DNA of 39,822 nucleotides from Nitrobacter sp. 62-13 (GTDB taxonomy: Bacteria; Pseudomonadota; Alphaproteobacteria; Rhizobiales; Xanthobacteraceae). The notes under the pieces are model-generated. The model was not told the origin of the DNA. It saw only the letters and a list, made by a program, of their open reading frames with translations, and searched no databases. A program made the position numbers and the translations under genes. The stretch lies in assembly GCF_001896955.1 (NCBI RefSeq), contig NZ_MKRN01000172.1, positions 1-39,822 of the forward strand, read 5' to 3'. Position 1 is the stretch's first letter. Every line of letters starts with the position of its first letter. This document shows, one piece after another, positions 27,226 through 34,062 of this stretch.

Positions 27226-28107
27226 TCAGGTACCAGCCGCGACCGGCTCCAGGGTACCGAAACGGCCGCTCTGGAAATCGATCATGGCCTGACGGATTTC
27301 ACCTTCCGTGTTCATGACGAAGGGACCGCGCATCACCACCGGCTCATCGATCGGTTCACCCGAAAGCACCAGCACCGAGGCTTCGCCGTTGGCTTCGAGC
27401 CGCACCTCGCCGCCGCTGCGGTCAAGCAGCGCGAACTGCGCCTCCCGCGCGATCTCGCCGCCATTGATCTGCACGGTGCCTTTCAGCACCACGACGGAGA
27501 CGGTGTGGCCTTCGTGCGGACCAAGCGTCGCGACGCCGCCGCGGTTGAGCCTCACGTCGTAGATGTCGATCGGCGTGAAGGTCTTCGCCGGTCCCTTGCG
27601 GCCGTCGAACTCGCCCGCGATCACCCGCAGCCGGCCGGCGCCGTCCGGCAGATCGACCGCCGGGATGTCGGCGTCAAGCAAGGTCTGGTAGCCGGGATCG
27701 GCGTTCTTCGCTTCAGCCGGCAGGTTAACCCAGAGCTGCACCATCTCCAGCGTGCCGCCTTTTCTGGTGAAGGCGCGCGAGTGAAACTCCTCGTGCAGGA
27801 TGCCCGACGCCGCCGTCATCCACTGCACGTCGCCGGGTCCGATCAGACCGCCGTTGCCGGTGGAATCGCGGTGTTCGACCTCGCCCTGATAGACGATGGT
27901 GACGGTCTCGAAGCCGCGATGCGGATGAACGCCGACGCCGCGCGGCTGCTCGGCCGGGGTGAAGTTCGCCGGGCCGGCGTAGTCCAGCAGCAGGAACGGG
28001 CTGACATGATCGCCGTGGCTGGCGTGCGAAAACAGCGAGCGCACGGGAAAGCCGTCACCCACCCAATGCTGCCGGGGGCCGCTGAAAACACCGAGAACCT
28101 TTCGCAT
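27226..28107 (-). CDS. pirin family protein (bicupin)
   Basis: 293 residues. The pirin N-terminal cupin carries the metal ligands H61 and H63 (GVHPHRGFET) and H105, E107 (SGILHEEF). A second, C-terminal cupin domain follows (FTPIDIYDVRLNRGG onward). Bacterial pirins include quercetin 2,3-dioxygenases and regulators of enzyme complexes; role here unknown. ATG 28105-28107 has a perfect GGAGGT nine bases upstream. It is divergent from a LysR regulator across a 117-base gap containing an operator-like palindrome at 28204-28221, which suggests that the LysR protein controls this gene. Confidence 0.92.
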   Translation of the reverse strand: MRKVLGVFSGPRQHWVGDGFPVRSLFSHASHGDHVSPFLLLDYAGPANFTPAEQPRGVGVHPHRGFETVTIVYQGEVEHRDSTGNGGLIGPGDVQWMTAASGILHEEFHSRAFTRKGGTLEMVQLWVNLPAEAKNADPGYQTLLDADIPAVDLPDGAGRLRVIAGEFDGRKGPAKTFTPIDIYDVRLNRGGVATLGPHEGHTVSVVVLKGTVQINGGEIAREAQFALLDRSGGEVRLEANGEASVLVLSGEPIDEPVVMRGPFVMNTEGEIRQAMIDFQSGRFGTLEPVAAGT

Positions 28108-28164
28108 GATGAACCTCCATTGCACGACCGGGATCGATCGCCTGTTGCAGCGGATGATATGGAC

Positions 28165-28221
28165 GAGACAATTGCCTCGGTAGCTAGCTATATTGCGCCT
28201 CAGTGTCCTATTAATGAGACA
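28165..28221. promoter_or_regulatory. operator-like palindrome and direct repeat in the pirin/LysR gap
   Basis: TGTCCTATTAATGAGACA (28204-28221) is an imperfect 18-bp palindrome (7 of 9 pairs, centre ATTAAT) ending one base before the tandem LysR ATG codons. GAGACAAT occurs at 28165-28172 and again at 28216-28223, and TAGCTAGCTA (a palindrome) lies between. LysR proteins bind such A/T-centred dyads upstream of divergent targets. Placement over the regulator's own start suggests autorepression. Confidence 0.5.
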
Positions 28222-28224
28222 ATG

Positions 28225-29163
28225 ATGCAGGACCTCAACGATCTCTATTTCTTCGTGCGGGTGGTCGATCACGGCGGGTTTGCGGCCGCCGCGCGCGCGC
28301 TGGGGATGCCGCGTTCGCGGTTGAGCCGCCGCATCGCGGCTCTGGAGGAACGACTGGGAGTACGGCTGATCCAGCGGTCGACCCGACGCTTCAGCATCAC
28401 CGAGATCGGGCAGGATTATTACCGGCACTGCGTCGCCATGCTGGTTGAAGCCGACGCGGCGCAGGAACTGATCGAGCGTTCGCGCACCAAGCCGCAGGGC
28501 ATCGTGCGCGTGAGCTGCCCGCCGCCCCTGCTCTACTTCCAGGTTGGCGACATGATCGCCAGCTTCATGGCCGAGTGCCCGGACGTCGAGGTGCATCTTG
28601 AAAGCACGCCGCGCCGGGTCGACGTCATCGCCGAGGGCGTGGACGTCGCGCTGCGCGTGCGCTTTCCGCCGTTGGACGACAACGATCTGGTGATGCGGGT
28701 GCTGGCGGAAAGCACGCAGCGGCTGGTGGCTAATCCGACGCTGTTGAAGAAGCTGTCTCATCCGCCGGTTCCGGCCGATCTCGCCATGTTTCCCAGCATC
28801 GGCTGGGGACCGCCGCATCAGCGTCATGAATGGTGCCTCGAGGGTCCGGACGCCGCCACCGCGCTGATCCCGTACACACCAAGGCTCATCACCGAGGACA
28901 TGGTGGCGCTGCGCTTCGCGGCGTTACGCGGCATCGGCGTCGGACAGTTTCCTACCATGGTCGTGAAGGCCGATCTCGACTCGGGCGCGCTGGTGGACGT
29001 GCTGCCGCAGTGGAGACCCCGCGCCGGCATCGTCCATGCGGTATTCTCGTCGCGACGCGGGTTGCTGCCGTCGGTACGGGCATTGCTGGATTTCCTGGCG
29101 GCGGAGTTCGCCGCACTCGCCCGCGCAGACGCCGACGTTTCGCCGCAAGGCAAAATGCGCTAG
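28225..29163 (+). CDS. LysR family transcriptional regulator
   Basis: 312 residues. Winged helix-turn-helix at the N-terminus (LNDLYFFVRVVDHGGFAAAARALGMPRSRLSRRIAALEERLG, about 4-45), then a periplasmic-binding-protein-like effector domain (GIVRVSCPPPLLYF, DVEVHLESTPRRVDVIAEGVDVALRV). Tandem ATGs at 28222 and 28225 are possible starts; the MQDLNDLYFF start is closest to the family. The regulator is transcribed away from the pirin gene, the classic LysR arrangement with its target, and the palindrome at 28204-28221 is directly upstream. Effector unknown. Confidence 0.92.
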   Translation: MQDLNDLYFFVRVVDHGGFAAAARALGMPRSRLSRRIAALEERLGVRLIQRSTRRFSITEIGQDYYRHCVAMLVEADAAQELIERSRTKPQGIVRVSCPPPLLYFQVGDMIASFMAECPDVEVHLESTPRRVDVIAEGVDVALRVRFPPLDDNDLVMRVLAESTQRLVANPTLLKKLSHPPVPADLAMFPSIGWGPPHQRHEWCLEGPDAATALIPYTPRLITEDMVALRFAALRGIGVGQFPTMVVKADLDSGALVDVLPQWRPRAGIVHAVFSSRRGLLPSVRALLDFLAAEFAALARADADVSPQGKMR

Positions 29164-29204
29164 GTGATCTCGCGACCAACCACCGGTCGCAACGAGACGC
29201 TCCA

Positions 29205-30056
29205 ATGGCTCGCAGGTTTTCCGCGCCCTATCAATCCGAACCGTTCTCCGCGCTGGCGACGTGGTCGAGACGGCTGGCGGTGTTCTCCGCGGTCGCGACG
29301 GTTGTGTCCGTCATGATCGTGCGATTCGGCTTCCTCGAGATCAAGCCAGCGCTCGCGACCCTCTTCGGCGCTCTGGCCTGCGCCGTGCTGTCGATCCTGG
29401 TGGCGCTCGCGGGCCTGGTGGCGCTCTGGCGGGACGGCTCGCGCGGCATAGGCCGCACCCTGGCGGCGCTGTTTCTGGATGCGCTCATACTGGCCTATCC
29501 AGCATACCTGGCCGTGCGGTATCGCAGCCTGCCGGCGATCCACGACATCACCACCGACCCGATCAATCCCCCGCAGTTCGTGGAACTGGCGCGGCTGCGC
29601 GGCACCGATGGCGCCAACACAGCCGTCTACGCCGGGCTCTATTCCGCCGAACTGCAGCGCGCCGCCTATCCGGAGATCGAACCTGTCGACCTGGACGTAA
29701 CGGCCCAGCGTGCCTTCGAGATCGTCCAGAAACTTGTCGCCAGGCGCAAATGGCTGGTGATCGATGCGCGCGCGCCACAGCCACGGCAGCCCGGCCATAT
29801 CGAGGCCGTGGCGAAAACGCCGGTCATGGGATTCCGCGAGGACGTCGCGATCCGCATCACGCCCGACAGCGACGGGTCACGGGTCGATATCCGCTCATCG
29901 TCGCGTTATTTCGAACACGATCTCGGCAGCAATGCCGCGCGCGTCAGCAAATTGATCGACGACATCAATGCCGCCGCCGAAAACACCGTCGAGAAACCGG
30001 CGAAGCAGCCGCGCGCGCCGGTCAAGCCTCCCGCCAGGGGCGAAGGCAAGCGATAA
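29205..30056 (+). CDS. DUF1499 domain membrane protein
   Basis: 283 residues. The N-terminal half has three hydrophobic spans (about 20-40, 45-70 and 85-105; for example LATLFGALACAVLSILVALAGLVALW). The C-terminal half is a DUF1499 domain: HDITTDPINPPQF, then YPEIEPVDLDVTAQRAFEIVQKL, KTPVMGFREDVAIRI and DIRSSSRYFEHDLGSNAARVSKLIDDI. DUF1499 has no established function. The tail is Lys/Pro/Ala-rich. ATG 29205 is the first that precedes the membrane region; a longer frame back to 28830 overlaps the LysR gene. It is 41 bases from the LysR stop, same strand. Confidence 0.85.
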   Translation: MARRFSAPYQSEPFSALATWSRRLAVFSAVATVVSVMIVRFGFLEIKPALATLFGALACAVLSILVALAGLVALWRDGSRGIGRTLAALFLDALILAYPAYLAVRYRSLPAIHDITTDPINPPQFVELARLRGTDGANTAVYAGLYSAELQRAAYPEIEPVDLDVTAQRAFEIVQKLVARRKWLVIDARAPQPRQPGHIEAVAKTPVMGFREDVAIRITPDSDGSRVDIRSSSRYFEHDLGSNAARVSKLIDDINAAAENTVEKPAKQPRAPVKPPARGEGKR

Positions 30057-30148
30057 CGCGTTTTCGAGCGAAGTGGCTGCCGGTTCGCGTGAAGAAAACG
30101 CGTCAAATCAAAATCACGGGGCCCCGCTTCTGATTCCATCATAAGCGG
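30056..30148. repeat. REP-like palindromic element between convergent genes
   Basis: ACGCGTTTTC (30056-30065) pairs with GAAAACGCGT (30094-30103), with an inner GCGAA/TTCGC stem. A second small hairpin pairs CCGCTT (30124-30129) with AAGCGG (30143-30148). It resembles the elements at 7302 and 33922 and sits between two convergent genes, where it may help end transcription in both directions. Confidence 0.55.
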
Positions 30149-30161
30149 AAAGGCTCTGGGC

Positions 30162-31091
30162 TCACGCCAACCGGTAGCGGCCGCCGATGACGGGGTCGCC
30201 ATCCGTAAGCACGACGCCGCGCGTCACCAGATCTTCCAGATGTGCCAGCACCGAGTAGCCGGCGGCACCGGACAGCCGCGGATCAAGGCCGATATAGATG
30301 GCGCGGACCAGGGTCGGAATGTCGGCCTCGCCTTTTGCGAGCCGATGCAGGATCGACGCCTCGCGCGCCTTGCGGTGTCGCACGAGATGACGCGCAAAGC
30401 GCGGGCCGTCCGGAATTTCGGGACCATGGCCGGAGAGATACAGTTGCTCGTCCCGGCGCGACAGCTTCTCCAGCGACGCCATGTAGTCGACCATCGAACC
30501 GTCCGGCGGCGCGACGATCGAGGTGGACCAGCCCATGACGTGATCGCCCACGAAAAGAAGGCTTCGCTGCTTCCACGCAAAGGCCATGTGGTTCGCGGTG
30601 TGTCCCGGCGTCGCCACGGCTTCCAGCGCCCAGCCGTCGCCGGCCACAACCTCGCCATCGCCAAGGCGAATGTCCGGATGAAAATCGCGGTCGGCGCCGG
30701 ATTCCGGACTGTGTTTTTCGCTTTCAAAACGCGGGCGCGAGGCGCGATGCGGCCCCTCCGCATAAACCGGCGCCCCCGTCGCGGCTTTAATGCGCGCGGC
30801 GTTCGGCGAATGATCCCTGTGCGTGTGGGTGACGAAGATATGCGTCACGGTCTCGCCTCTCACCGCATTGAGCACCGCTTTCGCATGGGCCTCGCTGTCC
30901 GGCCCCGGATCGATGATCGCGACCTTGCCGCGGCCGACGATGTAGCTCACGGTTCCCGTGAAGGTGAACGGGCTCGGATTATCACACAGCACACGGCGGA
31001 CACCGGGCACGACCTCGTCGGCAACGCCCGGCTTCAGCGGAAAATCGCGATTGAACGGGATGTCGTCTTCGGTGTCAGTGGGTTCGGACAT
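30162..31091 (-). CDS. MBL-fold metallo-hydrolase (LACTB2-like)
   Basis: 309 residues. The metallo-beta-lactamase signature THTHRDHSPN lies near 110, followed by ATPGHTANHM near 163 (third His), LLFVGDHVMGWS near 180 (bridging Asp) and LYLSGHGPEI near 218 (last His), so both metal sites are complete. A C-terminal winged-helix-like region (AGYSVLAHLEDLVTRGVVL) is typical of LACTB2-like members, some of which are RNases or thioesterase-like. Substrate unknown. No strong Shine-Dalgarno before ATG 31089-31091. Confidence 0.9.
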   Translation of the reverse strand: MSEPTDTEDDIPFNRDFPLKPGVADEVVPGVRRVLCDNPSPFTFTGTVSYIVGRGKVAIIDPGPDSEAHAKAVLNAVRGETVTHIFVTHTHRDHSPNAARIKAATGAPVYAEGPHRASRPRFESEKHSPESGADRDFHPDIRLGDGEVVAGDGWALEAVATPGHTANHMAFAWKQRSLLFVGDHVMGWSTSIVAPPDGSMVDYMASLEKLSRRDEQLYLSGHGPEIPDGPRFARHLVRHRKAREASILHRLAKGEADIPTLVRAIYIGLDPRLSGAAGYSVLAHLEDLVTRGVVLTDGDPVIGGRYRLA

Positions 31092-31116
31092 CGGGGTGAA
31101 TGCCTACGTTTATGCT

Positions 31117-31200
31117 GTCATGGCCGGCTCGTCCCCGGTCATCCACGTTTCTTTTTTGTTGCTTCAAGACGTGGATGCCCGGCACTAGGCCGGGCATGAC
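31117..31200. repeat. large imperfect inverted repeat (GTCATGnCCGGC type)
   Basis: A 32-base arm (31117-31148) beginning GTCATGGCCGGC and ending TCATCCACGT is mirrored by 31169-31200, which begins ACGTGGATGCC and ends GGGCATGAC. The loop is T-rich. It shares its wording with 16920-16966 and separates the divergently placed ends of two minus-strand genes (MBL start, gcdH end). Confidence 0.65.
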
Positions 31201-31215
31201 GAACACTCAAGAACC

Positions 31216-32430
31216 CTACGAAAACGCGGAGATGCCGGTGATGGCGCGGCCGAGGATCAGCGCGTGGACATCGTGGGCGCCTTCATAGGTGTTGACCGTT
31301 TCGAGATTGGCGGCATGGCGCATCACGTGATATTCGATCTGAATGCCGTTGCCGCCGTGCATGTCGCGCGCCGTCCGCGCGATATCGAGCGCCTTGCCGC
31401 AATTGTTGCGTTTGATGACGGAGACCATCTCCGGCGCCATCCTTCCCTCGTCCATCAGGCGGCCAACGCGCAGGCTGCCCTGAAGCCCGAGCGCGATGTC
31501 GGTCTGCATGTCCGCGAGTTTCTTCTGCACCAGTTGCGTCGCCGCCAGGGGACGGCCGAACTGCTTTCGCTCCAGCACGTAATGCCGAGCACGATGCATG
31601 CAGTCTTCCGCCGCGCCCATGACACCCCACGAAATGCCGTAGCGGGCCCGGTTCAGGCAGCCGAACGGACCTTTCAGTCCGGACACGTTCGGCAGCAGGT
31701 TCTCTTCAGGAACCACCACGCCATCCATCACGATCTCGCCGGTGACCGAGGCGCGCAGGCTGAGCTTGCCGCCGATCTTGGGGGCGGACAGGCCCTTCAT
31801 GCCCTTCTCCAGCACGAAGCCGCGGACCTGATTGTCATGCGCCGCCGAGCGGGCCCACACGATGAACAGGTCCGCGATCGGCGCATTGGAAATCCAGCTC
31901 TTCGAACCGGTCAGCCGATAACCATCCGATACCTTTTCGGCGATGGTTTTCATGCCACCGGGATCGGACCCGGCATCCGGCTCGGTGAGGCCGAAACAAC
32001 CGATCCATTCGCCGCTTGCGAGCTTGGGCAGGTATTTCTTGCGCTGGCTTTCGTCGCCGTAGGCGTAGATCGGATACATCACCAGTGACGACTGCACGGA
32101 GTTCATCGAGCGGTAGCCTGAGTCAACCCGCTCGATCTCACGCGCGACCAGACCATAGGCGACGTAGCTCGCATTGGCGCAGCCGTATTGTTCCGGCAAG
32201 GTAACGCCGATCAGGCCCAGTTCGCCCATCTCGTTGAATATCTCGCGGTCGGTCTTCTCTTCCAGATAGGCATTGACGATGCGCGGCTGCAGCTTGTCCT
32301 GCGCATAGGCATGCGCGGTATCGCGGATCATGCGTTCATCTTCGGTCAACTGATCGTCCAGACAGAACGGATCGTCCCACTGGAAACTGACCGGCGCGGG
32401 TTGGTCCTTGCTTTGCGGACGAACGCTCAT
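31216..32430 (-). CDS. gcdH: glutaryl-CoA dehydrogenase
   Basis: 404-residue acyl-CoA dehydrogenase that oxidises and decarboxylates glutaryl-CoA to crotonyl-CoA in lysine/tryptophan and aromatic breakdown. N-terminus [37 protein letters not shown] near 150, SYLTG-like substrate-region [14 protein letters not shown] near 182, [16 protein letters not shown] near 270, [22 protein letters not shown] near 295, and [20 protein letters not shown] at the end with the catalytic Glu near 383. These blocks are specific for the GCDH subgroup rather than general acyl-CoA dehydrogenases. No partner pathway genes are adjacent. Confidence 0.94.
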   Translation of the reverse strand: MSVRPQSKDQPAPVSFQWDDPFCLDDQLTEDERMIRDTAHAYAQDKLQPRIVNAYLEEKTDREIFNEMGELGLIGVTLPEQYGCANASYVAYGLVAREIERVDSGYRSMNSVQSSLVMYPIYAYGDESQRKKYLPKLASGEWIGCFGLTEPDAGSDPGGMKTIAEKVSDGYRLTGSKSWISNAPIADLFIVWARSAAHDNQVRGFVLEKGMKGLSAPKIGGKLSLRASVTGEIVMDGVVVPEENLLPNVSGLKGPFGCLNRARYGISWGVMGAAEDCMHRARHYVLERKQFGRPLAATQLVQKKLADMQTDIALGLQGSLRVGRLMDEGRMAPEMVSVIKRNNCGKALDIARTARDMHGGNGIQIEYHVMRHAANLETVNTYEGAHDVHALILGRAITGISAFS

Positions 32431-32641
32431 GACAATTCTCTCACATCGGTCGAGGTGCCATTATCGGCGAAATCAGGTCCGCCTCAATATACAGATAATT
32501 CGACGACAGGACCACGTCATTGCGGAATGCGCGCGAGGGAACGGATCCGACCCGACGGCTGATGTATCTCGCTCTCTCATCATCAGATCCATTAGCGATA
32601 GGTGCAGAGCATGTAAGCTCATGCCCGGCCGACAACGATCG

Positions 32642-33718
32642 TCAGCTTTCAAGATATTCGTTGGAAACGATCTCGATGCCGAAACCGGAAAGCCCCTTGT
32701 ACTCGTATGCGGACGAGGTCAGATGCCGGATCGAGGTCACGCCGAGATCGCGCAGGATCTGCGCGCCGACGCCGACCTCGCGCCACTGCCGGTTGCGATC
32801 GGCTTCCGCCGACTTGTCTTCCGGGAGCGGGGCCACCGGAACGCCCGCGGCGCCGTCGCGCAGATACACCAGAACGCCGCTGCCGGCCTTCTTGAAGTGT
32901 TCGAGAACAACCTCCATGCGCCGCGGCCCGGCGAAGATATCGCGCACGATATTGGGCTTGTGGAAGCGAGTGAGGACGTTCCTGCCGTCGCCGATGCCGT
33001 TATAGACGAACGCGACGTGGGCCATGGAATCGAACGGCGAGCGGTATGCGTAGCCCTGCAGCGGCCCGATCGGGCTATCGATGGTGAATTCCGACACCCG
33101 CTCGATCAGCTTCTCCCGCGCCTGACGATAGGCGATGATGTCGGCGATGGTTACGTGCTTGAGCCCGTGCGCGGCAGCGAACCGCGCCACCTGCTCGCCT
33201 TTCATCACCGTGCCGTCGTCGTTCATCAGTTCGCTGATGACGCCGACCGAGGGCAGCCCGGCCAGCTTGCAGAGATCGACCGCCGCCTCGGTATGGCCCG
33301 CGCGAAGCAGCACGCCGCCGTTGCGCGCAATCAGCGGAAAGATATGACCGGGCCGGGCAAAGTCGCTGGCCCCGGCGTTGGGATTGGCGAGCGCCCGGCA
33401 ACAGGAGGCGCGCTCTTCGGCCGAAATGCCGGTTCCACCGCCGGGCTTGTAGTCGATCGAGACGGTGAAGGCCGTGGTGTGGTTGGATTCGTTATGCGCG
33501 ACCATCGGATCGAGCCGCAGCCGCTGCGCATTCTCGGTCGTGATCGGCGCGCAAACGATGCCGGACGTGTGCCGTATGATGAATGCCATCTTCTCCGCGG
33601 TGCAGAGCGAGCCCGCGACGATCAGATCGCCCTCGCCCTCGCGGTCGTCATCGTCGGTGACGACGACGATCTCGCCATCGGCGAAGGCCTGGAGAACTTC
33701 CGGAATCGGATGGGGCAT
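32642..33718 (-). CDS. ribB: 3,4-dihydroxy-2-butanone-4-phosphate synthase with degenerate GTP cyclohydrolase II half
   Basis: 358 residues. The N-terminal ribB half (1-205) is complete: DDDDREGEGDLIVA near 22-35, RPGHIFPLIARNGGV near 125 and HTEAAVDLCKLAG near 143. It makes the four-carbon precursor of riboflavin from ribulose 5-phosphate. The C-terminal half follows the RibA fold (SPIGPLQGYAYRSPFDS ... LRDLGVTSIRHLTS ... GFGIEIV), but the three zinc-binding Cys of GTP cyclohydrolase II are missing: the segment reads HKPNIVRDIFAGPRR without Cys. The second activity is therefore probably lost and a separate RibA must exist. Such RibBA-like proteins are known in alphaproteobacteria. Confidence 0.92.
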   Translation of the reverse strand: MPHPIPEVLQAFADGEIVVVTDDDDREGEGDLIVAGSLCTAEKMAFIIRHTSGIVCAPITTENAQRLRLDPMVAHNESNHTTAFTVSIDYKPGGGTGISAEERASCCRALANPNAGASDFARPGHIFPLIARNGGVLLRAGHTEAAVDLCKLAGLPSVGVISELMNDDGTVMKGEQVARFAAAHGLKHVTIADIIAYRQAREKLIERVSEFTIDSPIGPLQGYAYRSPFDSMAHVAFVYNGIGDGRNVLTRFHKPNIVRDIFAGPRRMEVVLEHFKKAGSGVLVYLRDGAAGVPVAPLPEDKSAEADRNRQWREVGVGAQILRDLGVTSIRHLTSSAYEYKGLSGFGIEIVSNEYLES

Positions 33719-33755
33719 GAGGCGCGCTTTCCCGTGTGACGAAATTTCGTATGGC

Positions 33756-33921
33756 CCAGTGGTCCGATTCTAACATTTGCATTCCGTTGCGGCAGGCGTT
33801 CTTGCAAATGTTAGAATCAAAGGACCACTGGCAAATATAGGTTTCAAGTGGAGTTTTGGATTTGACATTCGCTTCCCGCGTTCGCTGCAAACCGGGCAGC
33901 GAATGTCAAACCCACTCCACT
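33756..33921. repeat. composite two-hairpin repeat, copy 2 (order A-B)
   Basis: Hairpin A: CCAGTGGTCC (33756-33765) pairs with GGACCACTGG (33822-33831), and GATTCTAACATTTGCA (33766-33781) pairs perfectly with 33803-33818. Hairpin B: AGTGGAGT (33847-33854) pairs with ACTCCACT (33914-33921), and TTTGACATTCGCT (33861-33873) pairs with AGCGAATGTCAAA (33898-33910). Only 15 bases separate the hairpins. Same two hairpins as at 23137-23290, in the reverse order. Confidence 0.85.
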
Positions 33922-33968
33922 AGAGCATTTTCCGGCTAAGCAAAACCGGTACCCGCTTTTGCGGAATA
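33922..33968. repeat. REP-like element directly after the composite repeat
   Basis: TAGAGCATTTTCCGGCTAAG is followed by GCAAAA (33940-33945), pairing with TTTTGC (33957-33962) around ACCGGTACC. It belongs with the 7302 and 30056 elements by wording (AGAGC... / CCGGT...). Confidence 0.45.
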
Positions 33969-34062
33969 CGCGCTGAGCGGGCTGCGGCGCAACCGAGCGG
34001 CCGGTATCAGCCGCAAGTTATGCCTTTATATGGTTCTTGCTACGAAAATGGCGAGGGACGGC

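Larger units (their letters stand above)
33719..34062. other. 344-base gap between kefB-like gene end and ribB start, almost all repeat
   Basis: About 210 of these bases are the composite repeat (33756-33921) and the REP-like element (33922-33968). No gene is supportable; the rest holds the ribB promoter region and the antiporter 3' flank. Confidence 0.6.

Noticed and set aside
27223-28221. Long plus-strand extension upstream of the LysR gene through the pirin gene
   Set aside because: The LysR family starts at MQDLNDLYFF. The upstream part is antisense to pirin, whose own ribosome-binding site and motifs are clear.
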